Assembly: GCF_000143535.2 (NCBI RefSeq)
Contig: NC_037321.1
Coordinates: forward strand, 744,001-808,000
Reading direction: 5' to 3'
Source of the DNA: Botrytis cinerea B05.10
Taxonomy: Eukaryota > Ascomycota > Leotiomycetes > Helotiales > Sclerotiniaceae
DNA length: 64,000 nucleotides
Shown: positions 1-14,530 of the stretch, piece by piece
Layout: each line of letters starts with the position of its first letter
Position numbering within the stretch: position 1 is the first letter of the stretch
The notes under the pieces: generated by a model
What the model saw: the letters and a program-made list of their open reading frames with translations, nothing else
Database searches by the model: none
What the model was told of the DNA's origin: nothing
Program-made: the position numbers and the translations under genes

Positions 1-1850
1 AGGTATGGATTTGCTTTAGAGTAGGTAGATTAATGAAGAATTAAATATCGGAATTTGATTTGTCGCCTCTGCGGGTTTGAGTGTTCATGTGACGGACAAT
101 CTTGTGCACTGTGAAGAATGGAAAAGTTTAAACGAATTATCGTTATTATCATCCGATGAGGCGAATCTGTTGAATGAATTTAGTGCGATTGGTTAGTGGA
201 TGAGTGCGTTGTGGAGTATGAGGGATTTTCCTGCTGCTGCAGAATCTCAGTAGCTCGAGAGTAGGCATAAACGAATTGTTCGTTGGTGCTCGTGTAGGAT
301 TTATGCTTGTATGCTGTTATGCATATCTAGTGTGTGTATGTATGTATGCTAGGTAGTGCAACGAGTGTGTGGTGCTGAATGAAGCCTGAAACTTGAGGAA
401 ATGATGGATGGAGATGGACTTGCATATTTATATATGTATGCATGTGCGTGTGCACATACATGATACGGATAATGGATAATGTGTTATGTATGGATTTATG
501 GATATGGATAATCTGATTTAATTTGTTTTGGGTGGATGGGTGGGTGATGCAGAGGGTTTGTATGTATGTATGTGTGCATGTATGTATGGTTACTGGTTTA
601 GAAGGAAGGAAGGGGTGGTGGGTAGTGGGTAGTGGGTATTTTGTATGTCGCGTAGGGTGGTAATTTAGGTATGGGGAGGGGGTGAGATTTTGTAGTTTGT
701 TGTGTGGGGTTTGGGGGTTTAGGGGCTCAGGGACTTAGAGGTGGGTTTGATGGGGAAATGGGGAAGGAGTGAGTAGTTGGTAGTTTTAAGAATGGAAGAC
801 AAAGGAATGGAGTTTCATTGTAATGGGGAGTCTGGGAATTGGTGAGAGGGCTTTTGTTTGGGGGAGGTGGGATGGCGTTGTTTTGGGGGAGAGGTGGCGG
901 GGAAGAAGAGGGTAATGGGAGATGTTTAGAGTTTCTGTTTGAGAGTGTTGCTGATTCCATTTGTGATTGTAGAGAGGTACGGATATGAAAGAATGTGAAT
1001 GTGAATGTGGCTTTTTAGGATAGGATAGGGTAGGTAGGCGGAAAAGGCGGGAAGAATGTAGGAGGGGGGAGGGGGTTGTAGTGAGGGAAGCTGTTTGCTT
1101 GCTTTCTTGCTTGCTATGAGAAATCAGATTGGAGATTCGATAAAGAGTCAAATGAGCTTGGGGTTGAGAATCGAGAATTGAGAGGTGGAGGGAAGTTGGT
1201 TTTTGGAGAATGTGAGAGGGGAGAAGGGAGAGGGGAGAGTGAAAGTGATAGTGATAGTGATGAAGAATTGATCATCGAGCGTGTTGGCTTGGCTTTGTGA
1301 GTAAGTGATTAAGTGAGAGGAATGAGCAGGAAGGTCTTGCAAAGATGTTGAGTTGTGGATGGGATTGGGATGTTGGGATATTGGGAGGGCAGTGAGTATG
1401 GACTTAGATGGATTTGGGGGGCTGTGTATTTTTTGGTATAGGAGTGGAGGTCTTGAGGATGTGGTGATGTGGGATATGGGATGGGTATTTCCAGAGTAGA
1501 TAGGTTGACTTATGGAAAAGGAGACGGGATGAGGTGAGTTGGGGATGTTGATTAGGGGGGTAGGATGAAGGATCCAGTGGATTGTGATGCGGTTTAGATA
1601 TATAGGACTTGGAATCGGATAGGAATGCTAGCAAACTCGGAGCGGTAGAACCACGCTTTAATACTTTCTGAGGTTGAAAAGGTGGAGAATGAAGGAAGTG
1701 GAAAGGAGAAGATCCTTTCGTATTGAGAATTGAGCAATGTTTAAATTGTAGGAGGAAAGGGAGAGCATATCTAGAAATTGATAGCGAGATGGGAGCGGGA
1801 TGGTACGACAAATCTAGGCAGAGCGGTATGTTATATCTAAAAATCTACGG
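1..1850 (-). promoter_or_regulatory. C-poor, strand-skewed region; possible long leader of an off-window gene
   Basis: The + strand here is rich in G, T and A and strikingly poor in C, so the minus strand is pyrimidine-rich. Minus-strand frames stay open only because stop codons are depleted by this composition; their translations are Ser/Pro/His-rich and resemble no family. In fungi such long CT-rich stretches are often promoters or 5' leaders, so the simplest reading is a minus-strand gene whose coding part lies left of the window. This is inference; no splice sites or start codon can be assigned. Confidence 0.35.
559..588. repeat. TATG/TGTG microsatellite
   Basis: Tandem TATG units with interruptions; similar TATG/TGTG runs occur near 330-350 and 430-465. 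Simple-sequence repeat inside the C-poor region. Confidence 0.8.
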
Positions 1851-4800
1851 TAATAACCTCATATGGTAACATTTCATGTATTGATATCTCATCTATTACT
1901 CATGTTTCTAGTACAGATGCTACAGGGAAGCTAGATTACACTTAGCAGCTGTATAAAAAATACTCCTACCTTAGATAGTTTACTTTTATGATTCAACAAC
2001 GAACACCTTTTATAACTTGAATATATCAGGGGGGGAGACTCTGGAATCTAATTAGAACGATGTGGTGTTTTCTTATTTGGACACAACTCAAAAGATAGTT
2101 GTAATATTACGGGACAGTGATTATGAGTTCGACAAGTATATCTTTGAATGATCTAATATTCTTAAGGTTCTATTCTCATATCGGCATCGTCTTGAGCCTC
2201 AAAATCAGAATCAGTTTTGAACATTTGAGATGAGGATGATGAATTGCATGGTTATAACATAAAAACTAGGCGAGAAATGTGATCAGCAGAGAGCGCAGTA
2301 ATTACTTGTATTGTGGATTCAGTTATTCTAAAGTTCAAGTTTTCATTGTTCAATTTTGGGTTCTTACTATCTTGTATATCTGTTAATCCTGCTATGATAC
2401 CCATAGTTATGGTCAATGTGGTTTGGGGATCTAACGAAGAATATTGATATATTGATAGATTTAACAGTTGTGTCGATATACTGCAGATAGCATTGGAGTA
2501 AGTTGAAGCGTAAGATATATACATCAATCTTGACGCGATGAGTGAAAGGACAAAGGTTCAGTGGGTTCAAAGGTTTTGGTAAAACAATCAGGTCTAAGTC
2601 CGCGTTATGTGAGAAGTAAACTTATAGCAGATACAATGGTTGCATGTAAGGCGAACTACAAGCTGGAAGTATTTCTTGGCTCTACGCTCGAATATGATAT
2701 CCTCTTCGCTGATCAGCTCGTGTGACACGTGTGAGACATCGTACTGACTGATAATGAGATACCAGGCGTATGAAAACCACGCCAGATGAACTCTCAAAAA
2801 TGACGGACAGAAGATGATGTAAAAGATAGCTTTTTGGCAAAATTTAACCCGCTTGTTGTACTTGCTTTAAAGCCCGCGAGAGGGTCATTTTGTTAAAAGT
2901 TTTGCAGAGGATTTTGGCCTTCTTTGATACTAAGGGACGGGGGGAAATAGCAAGGTTTCGGTTTTATCTCATAGCACAAGACGATGACGACTGAGGGATG
3001 AGAATGAAAAAATGAACAGTTAAGAAGAATTCTGGTAAAGCAGGTTTGGAATAATATGTGCAGTACACATCAAAATGATATCCGCAGCGCCTATTGTGTT
3101 ATTGATAAATGCACTTGCCCCACATTCATCGCTGAGCCGTTTTACAGTCAAAAACCTTCATGTTATCGATTCGTTTAGCAAAAGAGTGAAATATTACATA
3201 AATTTTGGATATGAATCTTTGAAAACTCAAAATTCTCATTCGTTCACCTTTTCCTTTAATGAGACTTTATGCTTTTGAAACAGTTTCGTTGTGTGCTATG
3301 AATTTTAAGGGGCTGTCGGGTAAGAATTTACTCGGTAGGGAGAAAAAGCACGTCTCGGAAAGGGACCGTGCTTTGCCCCGTCTGTTCTTCCACAATGATG
3401 ATTACAATCCTAATTTTTTCTTTCAAAAAAAAAAAAAAAGTGCAAGCAAGGAAGGTGCTAGATATTTCAAAAACCCCAGAACTATTTTTTGATTCCGAAC
3501 ATGTTCGATCTGAAAGTGTAGACATGTCATAGTTTGAAAGTTTTTCAATGCATGACTCGCGTAAAAACGTGAGAATGTAAGAGTCACTAAACACGAAACA
3601 TTCTCTGAATAGTCACCAGCGAGGGGAATACTAGTACCAGGAGAGTTTATTTTAAGCCTATATCGATACCCTAAGGGACCAAGAAGTGAAGACAGCCTCC
3701 AGCTAGATCATGAAGATTGGATTTTAGCTTGGCTATTCTCGGATATCCCGAGGACACAATTCTAGTCTAGTCAATACCAAGAATCGTTTGCATGATGAAT
3801 AATATCAGGTGACTCTGGTTCAAGAAGTTCCAAGAGCATGCAGATTTCAATGCTTCTCTTGGGGTTCACCTGTTTTACAAAGTGGTCAAACTGAGTATTA
3901 ATTATGTGGAAACCCGTGAATGTGGTAGTTCAAAATCTATCTACCATAACCCTTCCATCACATTTCGTTGATACTATATGACACAACTTTTGCAAATCAA
4001 TAACAAGTGACTGTATATTCTAGAAGTACGTCAAAATGATAATAAAGAAGAATTCTGGTTGAGAAATAAACTTTTAGGGTTAAAGTGGCTGAGGAGATGT
4101 GAAGATTAGATTAAGGTTAGAGTTCTTCAGCTAACAATGCTTGGCGAGGTAGCTTGGCTAGAAGTCGAGTCTTTCAAAATCATGTAAACCAATTTTAATA
4201 ATCCAATTAAAATTTCAGGATAGATTCAGACAATGGTATTATGGAAGATGTTGTTGACGGAGGACTTGGAAATGTTGGAGGTAGAAATTGGTTTGTTTAT
4301 ATACTTGACAAAGTTTGTTCTCAATTTATCTGATCTTCGAAGTTGGCACTAGTGTCGGGACCGAGAATTTTTGGATACGTAAAAAATGTCGTCTCAAGTA
4401 CGAATCGTCAACACAAGCTCGTGCCTTGCACTGATTTGTGAGGGAAATCTCCGTGAAATTTGTCGCCTCAGTATTAATTAAGTAAAGGAGACTTCCACTG
4501 ACGTCGGGACCGAAGTATCTTTCTATAGCTGAGCTACCGGCATGAACACGCGTCTTCGTTGCGTGCCGAATTTCTGGAATAAAGATAGAAGAACCTAGTG
4601 CACAATGCGAGTCAAATTAAGGATTAATTGAGTTGTTTCGGCTTTTGGTAAATATAACCTGACTTGTGGGCTAGTGAGATAACGTCGTGGAGCGCTAGTA
4701 GCATCCCACCCCCTATTGTATTGTTTGTGCTTACCTGAGCAGCTTGAACTGGGAAGATGCCGTTAGCATGGGCTAGCAATTCTGGTATTTTCCCGATGAA

Positions 4801-5771
4801 GTTATTACCATAGGTGAGTTTCATAAACTTGTTAGCATACGCAGGTGAGATGACTTTCTGTGAATTTTCGATGACAATAAATTCTTCGTAGCTTTAGGCA
4901 GACTGAGAATGGGCTACCAATGTCGAATATTCTTTCTCGCTTCCTAGGTGGTTCCGTCCGCGGCTCACCATCGGGGATATTCTGGAATAGCCTTATTGCC
5001 TAGTCGACAGAATTACTTGTGGCCGAAGAATGATAAGTCTTTGGTCATGAGCTTAAATCCGTGTTTAAAACCAATTGCCACTGTCATCAATGTGCCTCTG
5101 ACGTCCTCTACTGCACATGTTCTACTCTCCCGGGCCTCGCCTTTGTTCTATTAAGCTTGTTCTAGTATGGTTCTAACCAAAGAACTTTGATATTAGTTCC
5201 GTGCTAAGAGAGCGGTCAAACTAATCTGATAAATACAATGGAGACATGATGGAAACTTTCCGTAGTAAGGCTACTATCAAATTAAGGTTACGCGTCTACG
5301 CAAATTTCCCAACTTCATCACGCTTGCACTGCCGGCCCGTAAGTCTAGCTACCAAGGATCCTGGCCGGTATGTCAGATACAACCAAGGCATTTAATACTC
5401 TTTGACCATCAAATGGCTCTACCGCAATGACAAGCAAACACAACTAGACTGATGGGGTTGCACGTCTCATAGGGCGCAAGCAATAACACTGTGACTTGAG
5501 CATTTGCACGGTGTATGTATGCTGGGATGTGTTCTGGTGTGTAACATCCAATTTAGACGTTGATGCTATATCGAACCTCGAGTCGGAATCGACAAGGTGG
5601 GACGAACGTTTCTGTCTCTTCTCAAAATGTTTATAAGATGTTAGAGTTCCCCTTCAATCAATTCCTCTTCGTCACCAGGTTTCAGTCTTTTCATTCGCTT
5701 GCCACCCGACGATCTGAACTAATAATTCAACTTCAACGACATTCTTTCCATTTGATTTTTAAATTTCAATT
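1851..5771. other. Intergenic, no gene recognised
   Basis: All frames are short and unlike known families. A 15-base A tract lies at 3425-3439. The last ~200 bases before the tannase start contain pyrimidine-rich stretches (about 5640-5760) compatible with its promoter and leader. Nothing else is supported. Confidence 0.6.
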
Positions 5772-7579
5772 ATGCGCCAATCGATGCGAACAGGAGCTGT
5801 TGCAGCTCTTGCAGCCTCTACAGCAAAGGCCGCCTCCCTTGCAGATGTTTGCACTGTCGCCAACGTCCAAGCTGCTTTACCAGCAAACGGAACCTTGAAC
5901 GGCATCAACCCAATCTCATCTTCCGTTACTGCCAACACTGTTTACAACGCCACAGTCAGCTCTGTAGCCTACGACTACTGCAACGTTACCATTACTTATG
6001 CCCACCCTGGTAAAGATCAAGTTGTAGTTTGGTACAACTTCCCAAGCCCCGATGTCTACAAGAACCGTTTCTATGTTGGCGGTGGAGGTGGATACGCTCT
6101 CAGCGCCGACCCAACTACAGGTTTACCATATGGTGCTGTTGGTGGTGTCTCAGATGCCGGGTACGACGCAATTGGTGGCACTACTGTTGATGAGGTTATA
6201 TTGACTGGAAATGGATCTGTCAACTGGGACAGCATCTACATGTTCGCATACCAGGCACTTGGTGAGATGACCCAACTTGGAAAGGCTATTACTCCATTGT
6301 TCTATGGCAGCAACTCAAGCGCGAAGCTGTATACCTACTACGAGGGATGCTCTGATGGTGGACGTGAGGGTATGTCCCAAATTCAACGTTATGGCTCTGA
6401 ATATGATGGTGCCATTACTGGTGCCCCAGCTTTCCGTTATGGACAACAGCAAGTCGTAAGTTACACCCGAAGGTAAAAAATGCTTGAAATTTAGCAGTTG
6501 CTAATTTCCCTTAGAACCATTTATTCTCCAACGTTGCCGAGGTTATGATGAACTACTTCCCCCCTCCTTGTGAGATGGACAAGATCGTCAACATGACAAT
6601 CGCAGCTTGCGATCCTCTCGATGGCCGTACTGATGGCGTCGTATCCCGAACCGATCTTTGCATGCTCAACTTTGACATGAACAGTACTATTGGCGCTCCT
6701 TACTATTGCGAGGCCTCAACTAGTAGCTCCCTTGGATTTGCTTTCGGCCAAAAGGTCAAGAGACAAATGGGCCAAGCCACTGCCGATACCCCTGCCCAAA
6801 ACGGAACTGTCACTGCTGAAGGTGCTGCTCTCGCTGCTCAGCTCTATAGTGGTATGATTAACTCTAAGGGTGAGCGTGTCTACCTCCCATGGCAACCAGC
6901 TTGTTCGTTCCAAGATGCCACCACCAGCTATGACAACACAACAGATACATGGGGGGTTGATATTGCATCTACTGGAGGTGAATTCGTAACCAAGTTCATC
7001 CAAAAAGTTGACCTCGACAATCTTGCTTCCCTTGACAACGTCACTATGGATACCCTTCAAGGATGGATGAACGACGCTATGGTCTTGTACTTGGACAGCT
7101 TACAAACAACTCTCCCTGATCTCACTGAGTTCCAAGAATCCGGAGGAAAGCTCATTCATTACCACGGAGAATCTGATGACAGTGTCCCAACCGCCTCTTC
7201 AGTCCGCTACTACGAATCCGTCCGCTCCATCATGTACCCTAACCAAGACTTCAACGCCAGTATCACCTCCCTCAAGGAATGGTACAAGCTTTTCCTTATT
7301 CCAGGGGCCGCCCATTGCAGCACCAACACTCTCCAACCAGGTCCTTACCCAGCCGACAACATGGCTACCATGATCGATTGGATCGAGAACGGTGTTGAGC
7401 CTGAGAGACTTAACGCTACTGTTGGTAGCGGTAACTACGAGGGAGAGGTTCAAAAGCTTTGCGCTTTCCCATTGAGACCTATCTGGGATGCTGAAGGCAC
7501 TTTATCTTGCGAGTATGACCAAGCTTCCGTTGATTCCTGGTCTTACACTCTTGATGCTTTCAAGATGCCAGTCTACTAG
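5772..7579 (+). CDS. Secreted tannase / feruloyl esterase family hydrolase
   Basis: Predicted secreted serine hydrolase of the tannase family, which cleaves ester bonds of tannins or of feruloylated plant cell-wall polysaccharides. Exons 5772-6455 and 6515-7579, with a 59-bp intron (gtaagt...ttag), give 582 residues, a normal length for the family. Residues 1-21 look like a signal peptide. The nucleophile motif CSDGGR has Ser194. Asp449 in HGESDD and His495 in GAAHC complete a likely triad, and Cys193 next to Ser and Cys496 next to His match the CS-D-HC arrangement, in which these cysteines form a disulfide. Many NxS/T sites fit secretion. No pathway partners are adjacent. Substrate (tannin versus ferulate) cannot be told from sequence alone. 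Confidence 0.93.
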
Positions 7580-10500
7580 GTACGTTTTAATACGATACTA
7601 AGAGATGGATAAGAAAATGAAGGACAGGCTTGGTGGGGTATTTCTGTAGCATTTGGTTGGAGTCGAAAAGGTCATCGCGCGCACAGCTTGAGATTTCCTT
7701 TTTCATTTTGTGTATATTCTGTCTTTGTTCATTAGTAGTAGTTTTATATCAATCAATTTCTGCCCTCAACTTCATCTTCCTACAACATTTAAGCCCATGG
7801 TTACCTGTACAGGTGAACAAATTATGCACACCATCCAACGTTTCACGTGTAAATAAATTCCCCAATAGTTTTTACTTAACGTATGTCGATCTTCCAAGAG
7901 CCGCATGATAGACCAAAAAGATTTATAGTATTAGATGCAACCCTTTTAGGAAAGGGAAGATCATGAGCCCTTCTATTTTACCACACCAAACTCAAAACAC
8001 GTTAGAGCGCACAGGAGCTAAAGAGCTTACCTGGAAAACGCTTCGTTAGGATAATCTCTGAGTTGTTGCACTGCAGGACGGGGTAAATCTATGCTGGATG
8101 TATAAGAGATTGTGATACTATGTGCAGTTGCTCATGTACTGAGGTGGATGTGTGTGCTGGTCAACAGTTCGCATATTTGATCTTCCAATGTTCCAGTGGA
8201 GATGAGTTTCATGCCGCCGTTGTGTGTAGGGCACCCAAGTATGATAAGATACCTGAGGGACAGATTTGGTAAAGAAAGTTTAAAGTTTTACTGCTGTATC
8301 GATAATTCTTGTTCGTCAACGCGTGGTTGGTGAATACTAGGTCATTTGATAGATCGAGGGGTTGAGGTGGATTGCGCTAATGGTGGGGTTCATTCTAGGA
8401 GCAGGGTTCGCATGAAGCGCAATTTTCTTGTTTTTCACTCTGCATAGAATGTGGGGCATAGAATTATACGTTTCATTAATCTTTTATGTGTTATGATGTT
8501 GTATTGTGCGTTGTACAGTTGTGTTTTGTGTTGATCTGAATGATCCTTCGGGTTTCGGGACGAAAATACCAGGAAATTGCTTGTTGATGTGGTGGTTGTC
8601 CAGCATTAGCGGTTCATTCAAGAGTGAGGCGAAAGGGAAGAGAGTGGTGTGTGAAGCTCAAGGATGATTGTTGAAGAGAGACATGAGAATATGCATTGCA
8701 GATTGCCCATATTTGTGAGGCTCAAGGAGGGGCAATGGAAACTAAAATTAGGTCCAAGATCTTCCGATAAGAGGGGTCTAGTGATCCAGCGGCGGTTAGG
8801 AGGGATTCTAATACTTTGTGTCACTTCTAGTTGGGCGAGACACAAGTAGCGTAAACTCAACAAGGGTTCTCCTACCAAACCATTTGAATGCCGCAAGCGC
8901 GAATGATCAATGATCTGTTTCAGTGGCAAATTACCTTCATAGCGGGGTAAAAACAACTAGAATAAGGGTCCAAAGTTCATGTCGGTGAAGCCGTTGCTAA
9001 TGCACTCCTGATGACGATAATGATGGAGCGCTTGGCATGACTCTAAAACTTCACTGCCGTTACGCCCATAAATCATCATCGCGCGCTGTAACCGCGGATG
9101 GCAATTCAAGAATCTGTTGGCTTGGGCATGAGCGGCTGTGGAAGCCGTGATCTGAATTGGGACAAGTCATCGTTAGGTTACCCAGACCTATTGGGGTAAT
9201 CTGGCAATTTGAGTATTCTTGGTCGTGTGAAATCTTAAACAACCTAAACCTGCAGGACCTTCAAATTTCATGCACGAAAGTTGCTAAAACTAGTGTTTTG
9301 GTTAACTTACTTGATTTGGAAGTAGTTCCTATTTGGGCAAGAAAGCCCAGTTCAGTGGTGACTGTTACCTTCGTACCAAATACAACCGGCACCTAAACTC
9401 ATGATCAGTCGGTCGAGAGCTTTTACATTTTACGGTGCTGAGCTAATGCCAACCCTCCCTCTTTAGATTGGCAAATACTCAAGAGCTCAAAATGGAGAAG
9501 ATTCCCAGACGCGTAGGACTTCAATGGTTGAACATGTTCAGAATGAAAAATTCATCAAGATGTGTTTATACCGATATTGAATGGCACATTGTTCTCATTT
9601 AGTATAGAACCGCTATTGCCTCGTTCGGATTTTGTGTCAAATGACATCGATTATGAAAGGCGAAAGGGGAAAGTAAAAGTAGTGTTGAATTTTTTTTGCT
9701 CGCTTACTAGCCATGCTTTTCCTGACAAAACTCAATTGTCAACATTACTCACTTAAATTACATTGTGAACACGCTTATGTGTCGTGATTTCTGGTTCATA
9801 GTTCTACTGATAGCGGCGAGTGATGGATGAAGACTTTGACAATCTGCTGAAGAGTCTTCTAGTTATTCAGTGTGAATCGAACTTTTGAGTTTCGATACAA
9901 ATTTATGTCAAATTCTACAGTCTTCGACTTCCATTTTTGGAATTCACTACCAATCTTCATTTGGTTATCATTGTCATACTTTCATCTATCTAGTGAATAG
10001 AGTAGTGTACTTGGCAAGAGAACATGCATCTGTATCTTCATCACAACTTAATTCAAACTTCCCGAAAAAGAAGTCAGTAGTAGGATAGCCTTTGTTCAAT
10101 TAAAGATTATCATTACGCAGAAATGCCTCAGAAATTGCCAGTGTGTCCCTACCTCCACATTTTGATTTACCTGTCATCTCTTCAGGTTTCGACTATAGAA
10201 TTCTCCGTTCATATTGAGGCAGTCTATCTAGATTACTTGATTATCTACTCAGAATAAAACCTGCTGTATACTGTGCCACAGCCACACAAGATTTAATCCA
10301 AGTTGAATTCAAAGAAATGATGCGAGTCCACGAGAATGCTCAAAAATTAATGTGGGGAGATCCGCAGAATGGCTTCCGTGATCAACTTTTGAAAGCTACG
10401 CAGTCTCTTGTTTGAAATACGTCGTCCATGGCTTTATTGTCATCGTGTCACTAGATTCAATACTATCAATTATACTGTCTTTGTTTGATTGTCGAAAACT

Positions 10501-13500
10501 TATAGTCAGTCAATCATCTCCAGGTTAGAACGCTCACTGATAGGAAACCCAGGTCAAAAGAAACATGTTACCCAATCCCATTTTCTGTAGAAGTAAACAT
10601 CCAATTGAACTCCTTGGCCATGATTCTGTGCAGTTTAATATGGTATTTGGGTCCTCAGTCCAGCAGCAATGACCTATGCGATATTCACATATACTGGCGA
10701 CTGACGTTCAGTTCCCCACACCAAACACAGCTTAATCCAACATTAATCGAAAAGCCTAATAAACATCATTCAATACCGGCATATAAGTTATCCGCAAAGT
10801 GAAAAAAGAAAAACAGTGATGATAAGAAAAGTTTCTACCACATACTTCTGGTGAATTAAAAACATCTTCTACCAGTGTGATCAAGGCTAAGACTCTGGCT
10901 GCTCACCATTAATATCTGATAGACCACGAACTAGCACAGTCTTATCAAACTTACAATTTTTATCATGGAGCGTTCCGAAGATTCTTCCAAGAAGAATATG
11001 AGTCTCTGTGATAGTCTTGAAGGACTCAGGGCTTGCGTCTCACGATTTACTTTAACGGGATTCATGATCGACTTGTCAAATTCGACAGTTATTGTTGTCG
11101 CCGATCTATTTTCCTGTCACAAAAAAAATGCAATTTTAGCAGCTATTCACAACATAGGGCTCAGTTCAGACGATGTTGTACCACTCATGGACACAATGAA
11201 AGTGTGAAATACTTGGCAGGGAATCCTGTGAGCTTGTAGAGAGTAGATAAATGGGTTTGAAGAACTCAATAGCTCTCTAAATGCTCATTTATATAAGCGG
11301 GTCATGTATAAAACAAAACTTGTGCTTTAATGACGATCAGGGAGGGCTCACAGTGTGTTTTCTCAACTTTAGATCAGAGCCTTTTGTTGATAGTATATAT
11401 AATGCTTTACTTAACACTCCATAATCCATCGCAGCGATGGCACCAAATGCGATTAGTTGTTACAAGGCGCATTCCGAATTGTCTCCAGAAAGAAGAGTAT
11501 TTCGTCACGCCATTGGAACTTGGGCCGGCTATCGAACAGCACGACCTTAAAAGGTAATCAGGCAAGTATATAGCGAAAGCTTTCTATCCAATTACCATGC
11601 TTTATTGTCGAAATACAGCTCTTGACGATCAAATTCTATTGCCAACTCATATGATTATTACTATCTTCAGAATTGCTCTATATTATAGAGTCATTAGAGA
11701 GTTGAATCGCCTTTTTCCTACTTCCTGTCAGCCTTACTCTATGAATCCATCTCTTGGGTCACTTTACCCCTTGCCGGAAACTATCTTAATCCCCAAAAAG
11801 AAAAAGCGTTCAATCACAGTGTGGCTTTTGGATTCGAACCTAAAACTTCCATAGTGTAAAAAAGTGTCATTGGGTGATGTAACGACATTGTAGCCTTTGC
11901 GGATTTTCATTCGCAGCCTAAGAATCAGCATTCGAGATGCCACCGGAAGAACTATCAATCAGATTGGCACTCTTGTCCTGAAGAAGCCTTGAGGTAAAGT
12001 TAAGTGAATCACGTCTGCAAAACCACCATGCTTGTTGTTGTCAAAAATAGAGAATTCTATGGTTTTGCCCCATTTTCAATACCCGTTTTCTCGAAACATT
12101 CACACAACACAAGATGTCCTTATTTGCTCTTATAGATTCCAGCTGTAAACGCACTTTTTGAGAATAAGTCAGTTTACCCTCGAAGCCATCGAAATGAAAT
12201 CAAACCACCTTGTCTCGGATAATCATTGTTTTCTCTTCAGAACATACTTTCTCGTTGTTCTGGATATCTTCAATGATATTTATATTCCCAAAAATGTTAA
12301 TTCTCTCCTTACCATAACCGGAGTCATAAAGCAGAAAATTTCTTCTCAAATCTAGGGGCTGGTTGAAACCTGCCAAATAGCTTCGAAACTGAGATATATA
12401 AATCTCTTCTGAAGGAAGATGGTTTTTTGGCTGCGACTGAAAAGGATTTACACGAAAAGCGTCGAGTGCTGGAATTTTGATTTCTATTCGTCTTCCAAAT
12501 TTGGTATTTTTACAGTGGTTTCGACAACTTGTGTATGGAAATGAGTCGGCTGAATCCCAGATTAACACTATCAACATATATCTGATAAAAATAAAAGAAA
12601 TGTGTCAGTGCTCCTACCGAGTCAATTATTGTCCGCTATCCCTTTGATGGCGCGATCTTTCACAAACGCTTTCTTTTACCGCTTTACTGGATTCATTCTA
12701 TCAAGAAATGGCAATTATTGCAATTTGCAAAAATGATTTCACTATCAAACTCATCAACATATATAGATGGGATCTTGTGCAGAGAATCTTCCATAAATCT
12801 CCCAGCTTAAGCCTCATGAGTTATTGCGAGGTACTAGGCATATAGAAGCTAGCCGAAAGTCTCTTGACAACCTTCCGTGCTCTGTGTACCTCTTTTCTCA
12901 CTCTGTCTGAAAATGAAGTCTATCCTGAAAGCCATCGAATTTATATTTCAGGAGTTTGTTCAACAAGCGAGATGGAAGTGTTGTATTCAGTCACGGTATC
13001 ACAGTCTCTTATATAAATATGACTTCTATGCTAGACAACACTACATCTTTGAGACAGTTTACTTAGGAATTGGTGGTATGAATATCGCATGGATTTCGTA
13101 TTAATAAATATCAACTGAAGTATTAAAGCAGTATGTAAGATTTGACTCTTATATTACATGATGTTTCTATCAAAAACGTTATGCAAAGGAAAGCAATGAC
13201 AGCAGTAACTTTGAGAAGTGTGACATTAATCAATCTTCCACAGCAATAAACGGAAACTCGATATTTGATACAAAGCATCAAACTTTTCAATCACACTTAT
13301 AGTTTTCATGAGTCTAACAACAAAATATCGCCCTATCTTCAAAATAAATTCACATTGCTCTGGATATTTCAATTTGCGCCACAGAAAGTTTATTGAATCG
13401 CCTGATTCTAAAGTGATATACTTTGGAAAGAAAGTAATCTCTGGACGACGTGAAATGGCTCATATATTCACAAAAGGAATCTGGAGTCAGCGTCTGAAAG

Positions 13501-14100
13501 TATAAGATGTTAGGGTGAATAGTACCTGATAGCAACAAGATAGCAAATCCGTATTTGGATATTATTTTAGAACGAGCGAATGTGATTACTGATATTGCCA
13601 TTTAAAGATGAATTATTGATCTTCTGTCAAAGTATTTAAATGCATCGCAGAGTTTCGGAAACATGCCTGCAATTCTGCGACCTATGAACGGTCTCTGATA
13701 TGTATCCTATGTGAACAATGGTGATTCAATCTCTCCGAAAGGTACCGGATGGAACGATATGAAATATAATGATACGACAGAACCCAAGTCTACCTTCTCT
13801 TACAAGATTCTACAGAATACCTAGCTAGATAATATGTATGGAAACATGAGATACTAAAATTGACTCGATATAAAAACACGAGCAATAATAAAAGAAGGCG
13901 CCAACTCAGCCTAGCACGAGCACCACAGAGCTTTGCCTTTGAGTTGTCAAGATAATACAAATTATCTACTCATAAACTAACAATAAATGGATTTTCCCAC
14001 TTCTCCCACAAAGTAAACATCATATCAAGCCTACACAGATTCACTTCTCGCCCATTTGAGAATCTTCTCATAGTCACCTCCTAGCCTACTTTCTCAAAGT
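7580..14100. other. Gene-poor AT-rich region
   Basis: Six and a half kilobases with only short open frames and no recognisable domain. Codon usage in the frames looks random and there are frequent stops in all frames. It could hold decayed elements, but none is identifiable by eye. The first ~300 bases are presumably the tannase 3' UTR. Confidence 0.55.
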
Positions 14101-14144
14101 TTTTTCCAAGCAGCTGTAATCTATTGCCTCCTTCCAAAACCACT

Positions 14145-14230
14145 ACTTTGCGCTCGCTCTTCTATTGGTCCCAGAAAATTGATTACGTCAATTTCGAGAT
14201 CGATCAGATATGCAACAAAACGCAATGGAA
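14145..14230 (+). repeat. Diverged repeat, copy A
   Basis: Shares, in order, TTTGCGCTC, CTATTGG, TTACGTCAA, TTTCGAG and AGATATGCAACAA with copies B and C further right. Divergence is high, suggesting an old dispersed element. Confidence 0.55.
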
Positions 14231-14530
14231 GGGTCTGGACTGGGGTCTAGATTGTACTCGATTCACTTCTGGTATTGAGTAAACTGATGCTAGTAAATTC
14301 TATGGCCCAAGCTTTGATGAGTTGTGTACGGATCTATATTGTACTTGGACATATGCAATGAATGCCTTAGATCCACGCAATCTCATCTCATGTAATAGCT
14401 AGAGATAGTGAATGCTAAGTCCACACAGTTCTCTACAAGTGACGTAGTGTATAACCTAAAAATACTCGTCCCGCTCTCCCATGCTTCTTCACGCGCCATA
14501 GAAGCTAGACCCCAACAAGCCTTCGAGACT

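Noticed and set aside
727..1811. Several minus-strand open frames, up to 135 codons, Ser/Pro/His-rich
   Set aside because: They follow from the C-poor composition, overlap one another in different frames and match no family.
10965..11207. 80-codon + frame starting with a Ser/Lys-rich segment
   Set aside because: No domain, no homologous pattern, surrounded by stops; chance frame in AT-rich DNA.
11826..11850. tRNA T-arm-like sequence on the minus strand (AGGTTCGAATCC)
   Set aside because: No D-arm/box A, anticodon stem or acceptor pairing can be formed in the expected distance.
12200..12577. 125-codon minus-strand frame
   Set aside because: No recognisable motif or codon bias; no splice partners found.
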